The notes below the pieces were generated by a model. That model searched no databases, was not told where the DNA came from, and saw nothing but the letters and a program-made list of their open reading frames with translations. A stretch of 64,000 bases of DNA from Hirsutella rhossiliensis (taxonomy: Eukaryota > Ascomycota > Sordariomycetes > Hypocreales > Ophiocordycipitaceae), in the NCBI RefSeq assembly GCF_020360975.1, contig NW_025408684.1:930001-994000 (forward strand). The letters are read 5' to 3'. This document shows positions 22,070-32,344 of this stretch, piece by piece. Every line of letters begins with the position of its first letter. Within the stretch, counting starts at the first letter, position 1. The position numbers and the translations under genes were made by a program.

Positions 22070-24627
22070 TCAGCCCCCTCGCTCACCGAACTCCTTGGCC
22101 CAGTCCTCGTACTCCTTCAGTCCAGCTTTACTGACGCTTGGCCTGATCGTGCCGAGGCTTGCCTCAAAGTCCTGCAGCATAATTGGCCGAATCTCGTCCA
22201 TGGTCATGTGCAGGAGAGCCTCACCCAACGACCGCAATGGGCCCATGGCGGCGTCTTTCGCCAGTGCCGTGATGTCGGATCCTGAGAAGCCTGCCGCGTG
22301 CATCCCGTCAGTCGGCCTACTCAATGGTTTCGCAATGGAGATTGCAGCTCACCTTCCGTCAAGTTCACTAGTTTCTGTATGTCATTTGACGCGAGACTGT
22401 GTTTCTGCTGCCCCAGCAAGGTGCGAAGTTGTGTCTCTCGAGTACGGGGCTCCGGAAGAGGTATGTACTGTCGTCGGACAAATCTTCGTCGGGCGGCCTC
22501 GTCGATTGCCCACGGCAAGTTTGTGGCGGCCAGTACGAGGACTCTGTTAGCGTCGCCGCGTTCCTTGTCCCTCTCGGTGATGTCTCGCCCAGCCGCTGCT
22601 CGCTGCAAGTCGCTCCATTGAATGAGGAACTCGGTCTTGATCCTCCTCGTTGCCTCGTGCTCCCCTGAACCGGATCGCTGCGACAACAAAGAGTCAATCT
22701 CATCGACGAAGATGATGCTGGGCGCCAACGCCCTGGCGAGACCAAACAGAGCCTTGACGAGCTTCTCCGACTCTCCTAGATACTTGCTTGTTAGGCTGCT
22801 TGCCGAGATGGAGAAGAAGGTAGACTTGGACTCGGTGGCCACGGCGCGCGCGAGCATTGTCTTTCCTGTTCCCGGTGGGCCAAAGAGCAGCATGCCCCGA
22901 GCCGGCTCCCGAAGTCCCATAAATAGATCCGGCCGCAGAAACGGGTAGACAACTGCTTCCCGGAGCGCATTCTTGGCTATCTCCAAGCCGGCAACATCTC
23001 CCCAGTGAACCTCATCTCCCTGAACGACTATGTCGTTGAGGATTTGCTTGGCCGCTACTTCATCAATACCTGGGGGTAAGTTTTTGATGATAGAAGCATT
23101 TCGAGTCTTCCCGGTCGAGTGACTTAGATCCTCCTCCTTGGTGAGCTCCGCCGAAGACGCCGAATCAGGGTCATCCTTGACGACGAGCTCTCTCTGCTTG
23201 GCACGCCACGGTCTATTTCCGAGCTTTAGTGAATCATCTTCCGAGCTGCTGGATACGGACACCTGCCGAATTTTTGGCAGCCCGTCTGATTGCGCTCGAT
23301 TGGCGCTCTCGCGATCTCGGGCAACGCCGATTAGTCGGGCTGTCTGTACTGGGCGCCTCGTAGCAGCTTGCTGCCGACCTGGAGTAGCGTCTCCAGACTT
23401 CTCTTGACGAGTTTCGGTTGGCTCATCAGTCGCTTTAGAGCCGTTGGTGTGGGCGTACGGTGGTGGCTTCGATGGTTTTTCCGCCTCTGGAGCGCTTCGC
23501 GAGGAGGGGTTGTTAATCACACGGCTCGGTAGCCGAGCTGAGGAAGCAAGCTCCTGATTTGACGAGGAATTCAAGGCGCTTGATGCTGCAGTCACCGAGA
23601 GGAGGGAAGGCCTGGAGTCTGGATATTCCTCCAAATGTCGCGGGGCGCTTGATGACGGTATGTTGTGTTGTGAGGTTTCAGAGTCGCGAGGTATGACCAA
23701 GCGTCTTGAATGACTATCCCACTGTGGCTGAAATGCTCCAAGCTTCCGAGGTCGGTCTGAAGACTTACGGGGGCACGATGTTGAAGCCGAAGGGCCGCTG
23801 TCGGAGGAGTGTGCTTTGCGCAACCGATCTCGAGGGCCAAGAGAACTCCATGCCAGCGTAGCGGCTTTGCTTGGGCCCTCAGCTACCGACGTGGGTGATT
23901 TGCGTGCTGGTTTCGAGGGCTTTTCCCCTGCCCTACCAGAGCGAAGTGTGGTTCTCATGGTATGCTTCTCAGGGCTCGAAGAACGAACTGCCTGGTCGTC
24001 CTTGGATGGCAACCTGGAGTCTGACCACTGATGCGGGGAGCTCGCAGACGAAGGGGATTCGGTAGCGACGACGCCGCCGCCGCTACCGCCGCCAACGACC
24101 GCATTCTCAGAAGACATTCGTGCCGGAAGAGAAGGACGATGCGGTAACGGCGGCCGCGAAAGGTCGGGCCACGCAGCAGCGGGAATAGTGCCTTGACCAA
24201 TAGATCCTTTGATTGAGCTTGTTGAATCGTTTAAGGTAGGTCGCGGTGAGCGTTTTTCACCGGATGTTGTGACTTGTACTTCTTGTCGCGAAACACGCAG
24301 GGCCTCCAAGAGGTCTATTCGTTCTTTGCACTGTAGTTCTAGCTCTTTGATGGCACCCACGAGGGCCTTCTCAGTGTCTGTCTGAGACCCACGTCGAGAA
24401 GCAGAAATTGTGACACGGCTCTCGTGGATATGTTCGAGGGCGTTTCTCCAGTGGCGCATGGCCTCGAGCTCGTCTCCCTAAGCCCGACATTAGCTATCAA
24501 AAACAAAGTCACGGTCAGTACGGGCCCGCGGTCAAACCTGGCTCTCATAGTATATAGCGGTCGAGCAGCTGAGGTAACTGTCATCGTATGTCTTCTGGAG
24601 GACGTTGGAGGGCCTGTTGCGCAACAT
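22070..24627 (-). CDS. SAP1: SAP1/Yta6-like MIT-AAA ATPase (spastin/fidgetin group)
   Basis: AAA ATPase of the meiotic clade (katanin/spastin/fidgetin/Vps4), closest in layout to yeast Sap1/Yta6. Three exons on the minus strand: 24627-24538, 24477-22353, 22290-22070, giving about 811 residues. Exon 1 (30 codons) plus the start of exon 2 rebuild an N-terminal MIT-like helical domain ([17 protein letters not shown], then [18 protein letters not shown]). A long Ser/Pro/Arg-rich linker spans about residues 100-480. The AAA module has WGDVAGLE (522), Walker A GPPGTGKT (563-570), pore loop KYLG (595-598), Walker B IIFVDEID (618-625) and the arginine-finger region RRRF (about 693). The C-terminus ([19 protein letters not shown], then the Vps4-type helix ending EFGERGG) lies in exon 3. 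The 62-bp second intron has GTGAGC and a CTGAC branch point. The first intron (60 bp) uses a weak GTTTGA donor. Starting at Met 24459 instead would remove half of the MIT domain. Confidence 0.88.
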
Positions 24628-25369
24628 TGCAGGGGATGCAGGCGCATTCCGCCTGAACAAGCATTGATCTCAACGGCCGAGAACTTGGCGCCCTGGTGCT
24701 GGGGCAGTCACATACACACGCGCGGAGTCGAGAGGACACTCCGCATGGGGGGTGAAGGTTAGGACACGTCCGGCTCAGGAGCCAGGGCCTGGGTCGGGGT
24801 GACACGTCTGTTTGAAGCCGCGAGAGCGGTCCCGATTGCTAGTTCGAGGAGCGCAACAGATCGAGTGCTGAGCAGGCCTACCCGCTATGGTTAGGGGTGG
24901 AAGGGTTAGTCGAGAGACACTGGTTCCTAAAAGGGAGGGGGGAGAGGAGAGTGCATACCAGCGGATCACCACCCAAGGGATAGTCGCACAGTAGGGAAGA
25001 AACAGGGTGATGCGGCGGGAGGTTAGATGTGATGCGATTGGTGACGTAAGATAACAAGCGGCTGCCTAATATCGATCAAATGCTTGCCCGTGGGGCCGCT
25101 GCAATCTAAAGGAGTACTGTACGAAAGTGCCGACCAGGCAACGCCCCTCCCTACCTTTCCCCACAACACCGCCCTGACACGCCTATTAAAGGATTTTAAT
25201 GATAACTACGTATTAGCGTAATAGGGTGAGGGTGATCATATTCTTTACCCACTTATACATACTTTACTTTAGGACCGGACAATTTGTATTGAAGATTTGT
25301 TCGCGGTGGGAATCAGAAGCTCCTTTATATACCATTACTCTTTTATATTTAACATTATGAAAACAAAAC
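24628..25369 (-). promoter_or_regulatory. Region between COG6 3' end and SAP1 5' end
   Basis: 742 bases holding the COG6 3' UTR and the SAP1-like promoter and 5' UTR. A 23-base all-purine run on the + strand (24929-24951) is a CT-rich tract on the transcribed strand, of the kind common upstream of filamentous-fungal start sites. About 25180-25370 is AT-rich. Short open frames here look random. CpA/TpG are present, so it is not RIPed. Confidence 0.45.
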
Positions 25370-27468
25370 CTAGGATAACAAGACCCGAATCTCGGCCGTT
25401 GTCCTCGGGAACACAGAGCGTATTCCGGACTCATCATTCTCTCCTCCTTCTTTGCCCATTTCCTCAATTAGCTTTTCAAGCGTCTGGAAGTCCTCGCAGA
25501 ACTGGTTTGCGGCCGCTTCCGTGATCTCACGTGTAAGCGCCAGGTCCTGCAAATGTTTCAAATTCTCCATGGCGTCCATCAACGCCGATGGTAGGAACTC
25601 GTCCAGCTGCCGACTTGCCCGTTCGAGCATTTCCTTGCTCAACCTCTTCTCGGCCTCGTCCGAAACGCCTTGGCCTCTTTCCAGCAACGGTCCAAATCCC
25701 GAGCCGTCGCAGAAAAAGTCGTGCTGATATGTAACAAGCTTCGCGGCTTCGTTGCTTATCCCTTCCCGAATCCGCGCCGCCTCACGATCCGTGAAATCGA
25801 AACTGCCGAGTATCTTGGCCGCCGCGAGCTTGCAGTTAATAAGGAATATTGCATTGCTTGGTAGCTCAATTGCCATTGCCATGTTTTCGCATCCCGACAT
25901 GAAAGGCTGGAATGCTTCAGAAAGGACGTTTGTGAACTCGCCCTCGCGGTCCTCAGATGCGGCAAGGGACGACTCGAAAGTCTTTATTATTGCCTCCAAC
26001 TGCGTGAGTGCGTCATTGAGGAAGCGTGGCGGGCCAAGCTCTGATGGCGGTTGCTGAAACTCAACTTGCAGAGCAGCGATGTGGTCTCTGACTAGGGCCC
26101 GAAACTGCCGCAAAGCCTCTTTCTCAAGACTCTGGACGCATTCAAACAGATTGGAGCCGAGTCCAAGGAGTTTCCGAAACGTAACGCGGTAGAAAACGAT
26201 GAGCGTTGCCAGCTTGTAGGCCATAATAGTCTCCTCGTTGGAGCGTATCACCTGCTCTACTCTCTGACGGAGAACGCGGGACGCGCCCGCAACATCCCGG
26301 TCAACCAAATCGTTGAGCGCCTTGAGCGCATTGAATTCGCCTTTGTCAGCCTCGTCAGCCACGAGGCGCCAGATCTCGGCATCGCGGCCCGACTTCATCC
26401 CTTTCGCGAGTTCCTCGCCTTCTGCGACGAACAAAACTTCCAGGGCCTCGCGCTCGTTGACAGCTGCCGAATGGATCCATGCCAGCATGTCGCCCACATA
26501 GCGGAGGGGGTCGTGTGCGACGAGGTCAATGGGTTTGAGCGACGCATCATCCTCTTCACCCGATGATCCATTACCAGTCAGTGCAATGTGGAATGCGTCC
26601 GAGAGGATACGTTCCCGTGCCTCGGCGAAGTAGTCGAGGCAGTTCTGGAACAGGGACGGGCGCTCTGCCAACACACGTAGAGCGCGCCGAATCGCCGAGT
26701 TCATTTGTGGATTCTCGAGATTCAGCGACTTGAACTCTCGCTGGACCCATTTGTAGAGCTTCTGGAAGCCAAAGTCGATGTTTTTGGACGTCTGCTCCAT
26801 CAAGTCGGACCCAAGCGTTTGTTTTTCGAAGCCGAGAAGTATCTCGCAGTCCTGAGTGATTCTTTTCGCCTTCGAAAGATATTGCAGGAACCTGTCGTCC
26901 ACCGGCTCCGCAGTCGAGGTCAGGGCTGCAACTTCGGCGTCGGACATGACGAAGTGGTCCCTGAAGGCAATTGAGACTTCTTGCTTTGTCTCCACTTGGC
27001 TTCTTTGTTGGAGGAGCGATGCGGCCTCTGTGAGCACCGGGAGAGTCCCAGTGTGGGCGGAAATGACTTGACTCTTCATGGCATCGTACCCTGCATTCAG
27101 CCTCCCTAGAATGGCTCTAATGAGACGCAATTGCTGGTACAGGCTGTTAGGAGAAGGCCACGTTGTAACTGCTTCAAGGGCTAACCAACCTCGGCGACAT
27201 GCCCAAACTCGTCGATGATGGCTCCGTTGCTGTCGATGACTTCCTTGTGTATGTCTAGCCGGATCTGACGTCTAGTCTTCGCGTTGTTTTCGATGCCTCG
27301 ATCGTCAAGGAGGGATAGAGCCTCGCGGAACTCGACATCGGAATAGGAAGTGGACAAAATGGCTGTCACCTTTGCAGTGAGGGGGTTGGAAGCCTTGGAG
27401 GCCCCAGCTACAGCGCTCAGGGGGTCCGGCCGAGGCAGTCTGCCCAGAGACGAGAACTTATTGTCCAT
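25370..27468 (-). CDS. COG6: Conserved oligomeric Golgi complex subunit 6 (COG6)
   Basis: Subunit of the COG tether, which acts in retrograde traffic within the Golgi. Two exons: 27468-27190 (93 codons) and 27133-25370 (587 codons plus TAG), in phase 0, about 680 residues, within the usual COG6 size. The splice joins FGHVAE to [20 protein letters not shown], restoring the conserved N-terminal helical region. The 56-bp intron has a GTTGGT donor, a CTAAC branch point and a CAG acceptor. Other family-like stretches are [59 protein letters not shown] and the C-terminal [13 protein letters not shown]. The protein is helical throughout with no membrane segment. The Met at 27468 is preferred because the frame upstream (to 27630) does not resemble the family. 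It is transcribed away from the pogo element that begins 555 bp upstream. Confidence 0.9.
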
Positions 27469-28022
27469 GGCGAAAGAGATCTGCCCGGATGACAGGTGGC
27501 TAAAGCGAAGCTCAGCCGGCCTGAAACTTGAACCAAAAAGAATGTCGATACTGGACCAGGCAAACAGCTCGAGCTCTCCGCCAAACACGCGTGCCGTCTG
27601 CCAGATATCGGGAGCACCCCTTTGCCGCAATGCCTTTGATACCGTGGCAGTTTACATGGGGCGGGTAGGTACGGTCTGAGGCTGGATGCATCTACCGGAG
27701 AGATAGCCGAGCCGCGAGAGGGGAAGTGGTTGCAACTGGAGCTTCGCCGTCCCAGACACGATTTGGAGACGGTTCCAGTGCGGACCAAGATGCGACGGCA
27801 AGCTTGAGCAGTTTGGAAGCACACTATAAGCTGTAAGTATCACTCTCCGGAGAATCGTGCCCTTGGCACAATTACCTAGTACTGTAGGCATATGTGATGC
27901 CCGATATTTGCTGGAAGCCGATGTGGAACTGAGAGCCGTGATACTCTTCCGGAAGGCGGTGAGAATAACTGTTATGCGGCGCTGGGCCAGGGGCTGGGTA
28001 AAACCTTATTAGGTAAGCAATA
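27469..28022 (-). promoter_or_regulatory. COG6 upstream region up to the pogo insertion
   Basis: 554 bases of normal-composition DNA between the COG6 start and the transposon. Minus-strand open frames here (27652-27891 and others) lack recognisable features and probably represent 5' UTR and promoter. No clear TATA or repeated motif was found. Confidence 0.45.
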
Positions 28023-28064
28023 AGTCAGCCCACCTAAAGTCCGGCACACCCTAACACCGGCACT
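28023..28064 (+). repeat. Left TIR of pogo copy 1, not RIPed
   Basis: 42-bp terminal inverted repeat starting AGTCAGCCCACCTAAAG, with all its CpA sites intact. Against its partner at 29839-29880 it differs at 11 positions, all C/T or G/A. Confidence 0.85.
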
Positions 28065-29838
28065 CTCCATAACACCATCGCGTCGTTAAATATATTACAT
28101 TGCAACCGCGTTTTCTCGTGCATCTCTTGCCCTATAATTGTAAAATAAATACTATTTACATTAGCGATGCCTCGGCTTTCTAAGTATACCGAAAACCAGC
28201 TCTAAGAAGCACTTAAAGCTATTAAAAACGGGATACCTTAGCTTTATACTAGTCGAAAGTAGGGTATTCTAAGAGGGACCCTCTATATACGTCTTAAAGG
28301 GGCTCTGCCTATTAAGGAGGTAAAAGAGGTATATTAGAGGCTTAGCCGAGAGCAGGAAAAACACCTTGCCGACTAGGTTCTTGCCTAGGCCGCCCTTAGG
28401 CTACCTCTAACGTATTATTAGGTTAAGGAATTTGCTAGCTATATCGTTAAGGCCGGCGGCAATACCCGTCCGCTTAGGAAGTAGTAGATTTCGGGCTTTT
28501 TAGCCCGGAACCTAGAGATTAGTACTATTAAAGGTAGATCTCTCGATTCTACTCGCGTTAACGGCGCCTCTATAGCCTATATCGAGGAATAGTTTTAATT
28601 ACTTAAGCTGCCGGCTATATAGGCAATCCTACTAGAGTCCCGCTTTAATATAGACGAAACGGGTATCCTTAAGGGCCTCGGCTTTAATAGTCTAATACTA
28701 AGGAGCTTAGAGAAGCGAGAGACTCTTAAAAAGTAGCTAGGATCGCGTTATTAAACTATAATAGTCGAATACGTCTCTACTATAGGCTAGGCCTTAACTC
28801 CCCTTATAATTTTTAAGGGTTAAGACCTTTAATATTAATAGTTCCTTAACGAACTTAATTTTCTATAAGATTAGGACTTTATTACCTCTTTAAAGGGCTA
28901 GATAAGTAATACTATCGCTATTTAGTAGCTAAAGTAAGCTTTTATCCCTTAAATAAGGTACTATAAGTAGGGTAATACTCTTCTTATTATTAATAGCTAT
29001 AGGAGTTATTAGACTAATAATTTTATATATAAATACTTTTAAAATAGTATATATCTCCTTTTCCTACTATTATACTCTTTATATATCCTTTAACTACTTA
29101 ATATCTTAGTTTTCTTGCCTATTAAGGCTATATACCGACGTTAACTTAAGAAAATTATATCTTTCGACAATATAGCGCTAATTAGTAAGGCTACCTTCCT
29201 TTATATCTACTATAAAGCCTAGTAGGCTAGCTTAACTAAGAAGAATATTAAGGGAGGTTAGCGTAGGTTTAGTTTATAGCTAATTAATATAGTAAAGCCC
29301 TTATTAAGCCGCTTTATCTTACTATAGCTATTAACGCCGTTAACGCTATTAAAAAAGAAGAATATTAGCTCCTTAGCTAATAACGATGCCCTTAAAATAC
29401 TTAAACGATTATAAGAAGTTCGCCGCCTTATTATAAGGTTAAAAAATCGCGGTTAAGTTAACCGTATAATCTAACTACTCTTTAATAAAGTTAGCCGCGC
29501 CCTTAATAATTAAAATTAATAGCTTATAGCTACCTAGCTTTAAATATAATAGCTTAAGTATTAATTATATTATTTATAGCCTTAAAAATAGAAAAAGGTT
29601 TTATAGGATCTTAATAGCTAGTTCGTATAGATTAATTAAGTTATTAAGATAAGGTAGCGGCTTAAGCGTATTCTTAAGCTAGCTATTATTACCGTAGCTA
29701 ATTAAGATATATATTTTAAAGCTCTATATAGTAGCTAGTAGCTTAAATAGCTAGAAAACACTATAATTAACTATTATAACGTTAAAATATAGCTTTAATT
29801 ACTATTAGAATATACCTGCCTTAGTATTATAGAGCTTT

Positions 29839-29880
29839 AGTACTAGTATTAAGGTATACTAGACTTTAGGTAGGCTAACT
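29839..29880 (-). repeat. Right TIR of pogo copy 1, RIPed
   Basis: Reverse complement starts AGTTAGCCTACCTAAAG. Every CpA of the left TIR is TpA here, and both CCGG sites read CTAG, meaning both strands of those CpG sites changed. Confidence 0.85.
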
Positions 29881-29882
29881 TA

Positions 29883-30345
29883 CTAGCTTTAGTTATAACG
29901 TTAGCTACCTAGCTTATAGTATAACCCCCCTTCTAGCACCCTTCCTATAATAAAAAGGGTATATCTTAATAGTAATTAAAGCTATAGTTTAATATCGCGA
30001 TAGATTAATTTAGTATTTTCTAGCTATTTAAGCTACTAGCTATTATATAGAGCTTTAAAACCTAGAGGCCTAGGCCGACCCTCTCGGCCTTTTACTAGCT
30101 TCTTTTTAGGGCTAGCTTCTTATTTTCCTTCTTAAAAAAAACTAATAAGGTAGACCGAGACGATTACTATTATAGCTAAGGAAGGTATATAGCTAGGCAC
30201 CTTATCCTAAGGTGCTTAAACTATAGGAGGGAAAGAGAGGTCCTTTACTAGACCTTTAAGAGATAGAAAGGGGCCCTTAGCTTACCTCTTCTCTATAGCT
30301 CTAAGAAAGGAAGGGAAGCCCCTTTAACCTTCCTAGCTAAGATAA
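29883..30345 (+). mobile_element. LINE2 3' fragment (ORF2 C-terminus)
   Basis: From about 30090 to 30340 it parallels 44670-44900 almost base for base apart from transitions. The + frame reads GRYIARHLILRCLNYRRERE after two Tyr positions that fit mutated Cys, the Cys/His-rich end typical of fungal LINE ORF2. At 29930-29945 there is a CCTTCTAGCACCC relic resembling the terminal subunit of pogo copy 2. Confidence 0.6.
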
Positions 30346-32344
30346 AGATAAGGTAGTTAAAAAAATTATTATATCTTCTTAGCTAACTTTTTAAAACTAA
30401 GCTTAAAATATAAAAAAGTATATACCTAAAACCGTTATAAATAGCGTATTACGCCCCCTTAAGTATAGCCTTATATAGCTACTAGTAGGTATATAATATA
30501 TTACTAAAGATTATAAATTAAGTAAAGTTCTCTTTTATATAAATAGAAAACTCTTCCTTACCTTTACTAACTAAGGGTATATACCCCCTGCTAATAGGCC
30601 TAACCTAGGACCCTAGCTTAAACTTAAGGAGGGCCCCTTTAACTTTAGCCCCCTTAACTTAAGGGTTAAAATAAGTACCTTAAAAGTTAGGGCCTATTTA
30701 AAAAAAGCTTTAAAAGGCTAATACCTTTTAAGGACTTTAAAAGAAAGGCCTAGGACCTAAGACTAGGACTTAAAGGATATTAAGATAAAAGATAATACTT
30801 AGCTTATATTAAAGACTAGCCTTTTTAAGCCTAGCTTAGCTTTACTTTAAGCTAGCTACTTTTAGCTTAACTAGCCCTTAAAGTAAGTAAAGAAGCGAAA
30901 AAGAGCTACCTTTAATAGCCCTATTAGCCTTATACCTATTTAACCTATATTTTAATACTTATAATAAATCTAGCCCTAGCCCTAGTACCCCTTTCCTAGG
31001 GACTAAGCTTAGGGCTTCTTTTAGTAGGCCTTTTAGGCTTTTAAGGAAGCGTAAAAAATTATACCCTTTTATAAGACCTTTATAAAAGGGCTTAAGAAGG
31101 TAGCTATAAGGACCTTAAACCGCTAATAGCGCTTATAATAGCCCTTATACTAGCTTAAGGCCGCTTAGTAGCTTAAAGCTACTTAAGGAAACCTTAAAGT
31201 AAGCTTATAGGCTAAGGTTATTATAAAAGAAGCGCCTAAGGCCCTAGCTAAGGCCCTAGCTAAGGCTCTAGTAAAAGCCTTAGCTAAAGCCTTAATTAAG
31301 GCCTTAGCTAAAAAGAATATAAAAGAGGACTTTAAACTTATCTTAAAGCTAAAGAAGGAATTACTAACGCTAACTATTAACCTTAGTACTCTTTATAATA
31401 AGCTTAATAAAGCTATATAGGAACTAGCTATATTAGCTTTATTAACTTTAAATAAAGGTAATATAGTTATAACGATAAAGGCCCTATATATAGTAAAGAA
31501 GCTTTTAAAGTAATAAGAAAAGTAGTCCTTATACCTTAAAGAGCTACTTATTAAATTAGCTAACCTTCTTACTAGCTAAACTAAGCTAGTAGCTTAGAGC
31601 GTCCTTAACCTCTTAAAGACTCTTATCCTTAATATCTTTATTATAGAAGCTAAAACCTTTAGTAGGATCGATATCCTAGGGTAGTTTAAGTAGCTAGGTA
31701 CCTTAAGCTTAATATAAAAGGTAGGATCTATTATTTTTATAGTCCCTTTAAAAGCTATAAAGGCTAAGTACTAAAAAAATAGCCTTTATATAATAGGTTT
31801 ATAGATTTAAGTTAAGGCTTATAAGGAATATACTATATATATATAGTATTATAAGTACATTTCTTTTAACTATAGCCCTTAGACCTATTAATAGCTTATT
31901 AAGTCTACCTTTTACTTAGAAAAGTACTTAACTAAGGACTATAACTACCTTAGCTATAAAGCTAGCTAAGGCTACTCTTACTTTAGGTTTAATACTATAA
32001 CTATAAAAGAAAATACCTTATAACTAATAAGGTATAATATAGAGTTTATAAGGGAATAATTAATACTTAATAATATTAGCCTCTTTATACTTATAAGGCC
32101 TTTAAAGCCCCTTAGGCCCCTTAGGCTTAACTATAGCCTTATTAGTATTATATAGTATAATATTAATAAGTAAAGAATAGCTAAAAGTACTTTATTAAGT
32201 AAATATATATAGCTAGCTTAATATAATATAGTATATTTACCTTATTATAAGCTTAAATATAAATTATTATACTTATTTAAGTAAAAGGTTTATACTATTA
32301 AATATATATACTAATCTTATTTACTTTCTTTATAAGCTTAGTAG
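30346..32344 (+). mobile_element. LINE2 ORF1-like region, RIPed
   Basis: Pro/Lys/Ala-rich + frame from about 30900 to 31700 with few stops, including the 12-bp minisatellite at 31238-31309 and a helical stretch (LKLKKELLTLTI, LYNKLNKAI). This suits the basic ORF1 of a LINE, but I see no zinc knuckle. The left join with the 3' fragment before it and the right edge near 32344 are approximate. Assignment to LINE2 rests on its position upstream of LINE2 RT at 33895. Confidence 0.45.
31238..31309 (+). repeat. 12-bp minisatellite, six units
   Basis: Six consecutive 12-bp units of the form AAGGCCYTAGCT (31238, 31250, 31262, 31274, 31286, 31298). In frame they encode repeated K-A-L-A, which before RIP could have been K-A-P-A. 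They lie inside the ORF1-like frame. Confidence 0.85.

Larger units (their letters stand above)
28023..29880 (+). mobile_element. Pogo/Fot1 DNA transposon, 1858 bp, TA target duplication
   Basis: Bounded by TA at 28021-28022 and 29881-29882, with 42-bp terminal inverted repeats. The transposase frame starts at ATG 28167 (MPRLSKYTENQL then TAA at 28203). It contains a psq-type helix-turn-helix, FNIDETGI near 28646 (first catalytic Asp), LLIINSYRSY near 28980 (second catalytic Asp, now Asn) and a QPLDILVF-like stretch. CAG/CAA/TGG codons are mostly stops. CpA and TpG are intact in the first 180 or so bases but almost gone further in, so the RIP edge lies inside the element. A second copy of similar length is at 34731-36599. 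Confidence 0.88.

Noticed and set aside
24339..24459. Met 24459 as start of the SAP1-like gene
   Set aside because: It would cut the MIT domain in two. The upstream 30-codon exon and a 60-bp intron restore a continuous MIT-like sequence in phase.
27469..27630. Longer COG6 N-terminus starting at 27630
   Set aside because: In frame, but its sequence ([18 protein letters not shown]) does not resemble COG6, and the Met at 27468 gives the usual short N-terminus.
27652..27891. Small minus-strand frames upstream of COG6
   Set aside because: Low-complexity, Cys/Ser/Arg-rich translations typical of non-coding DNA; probably 5' UTR or promoter.
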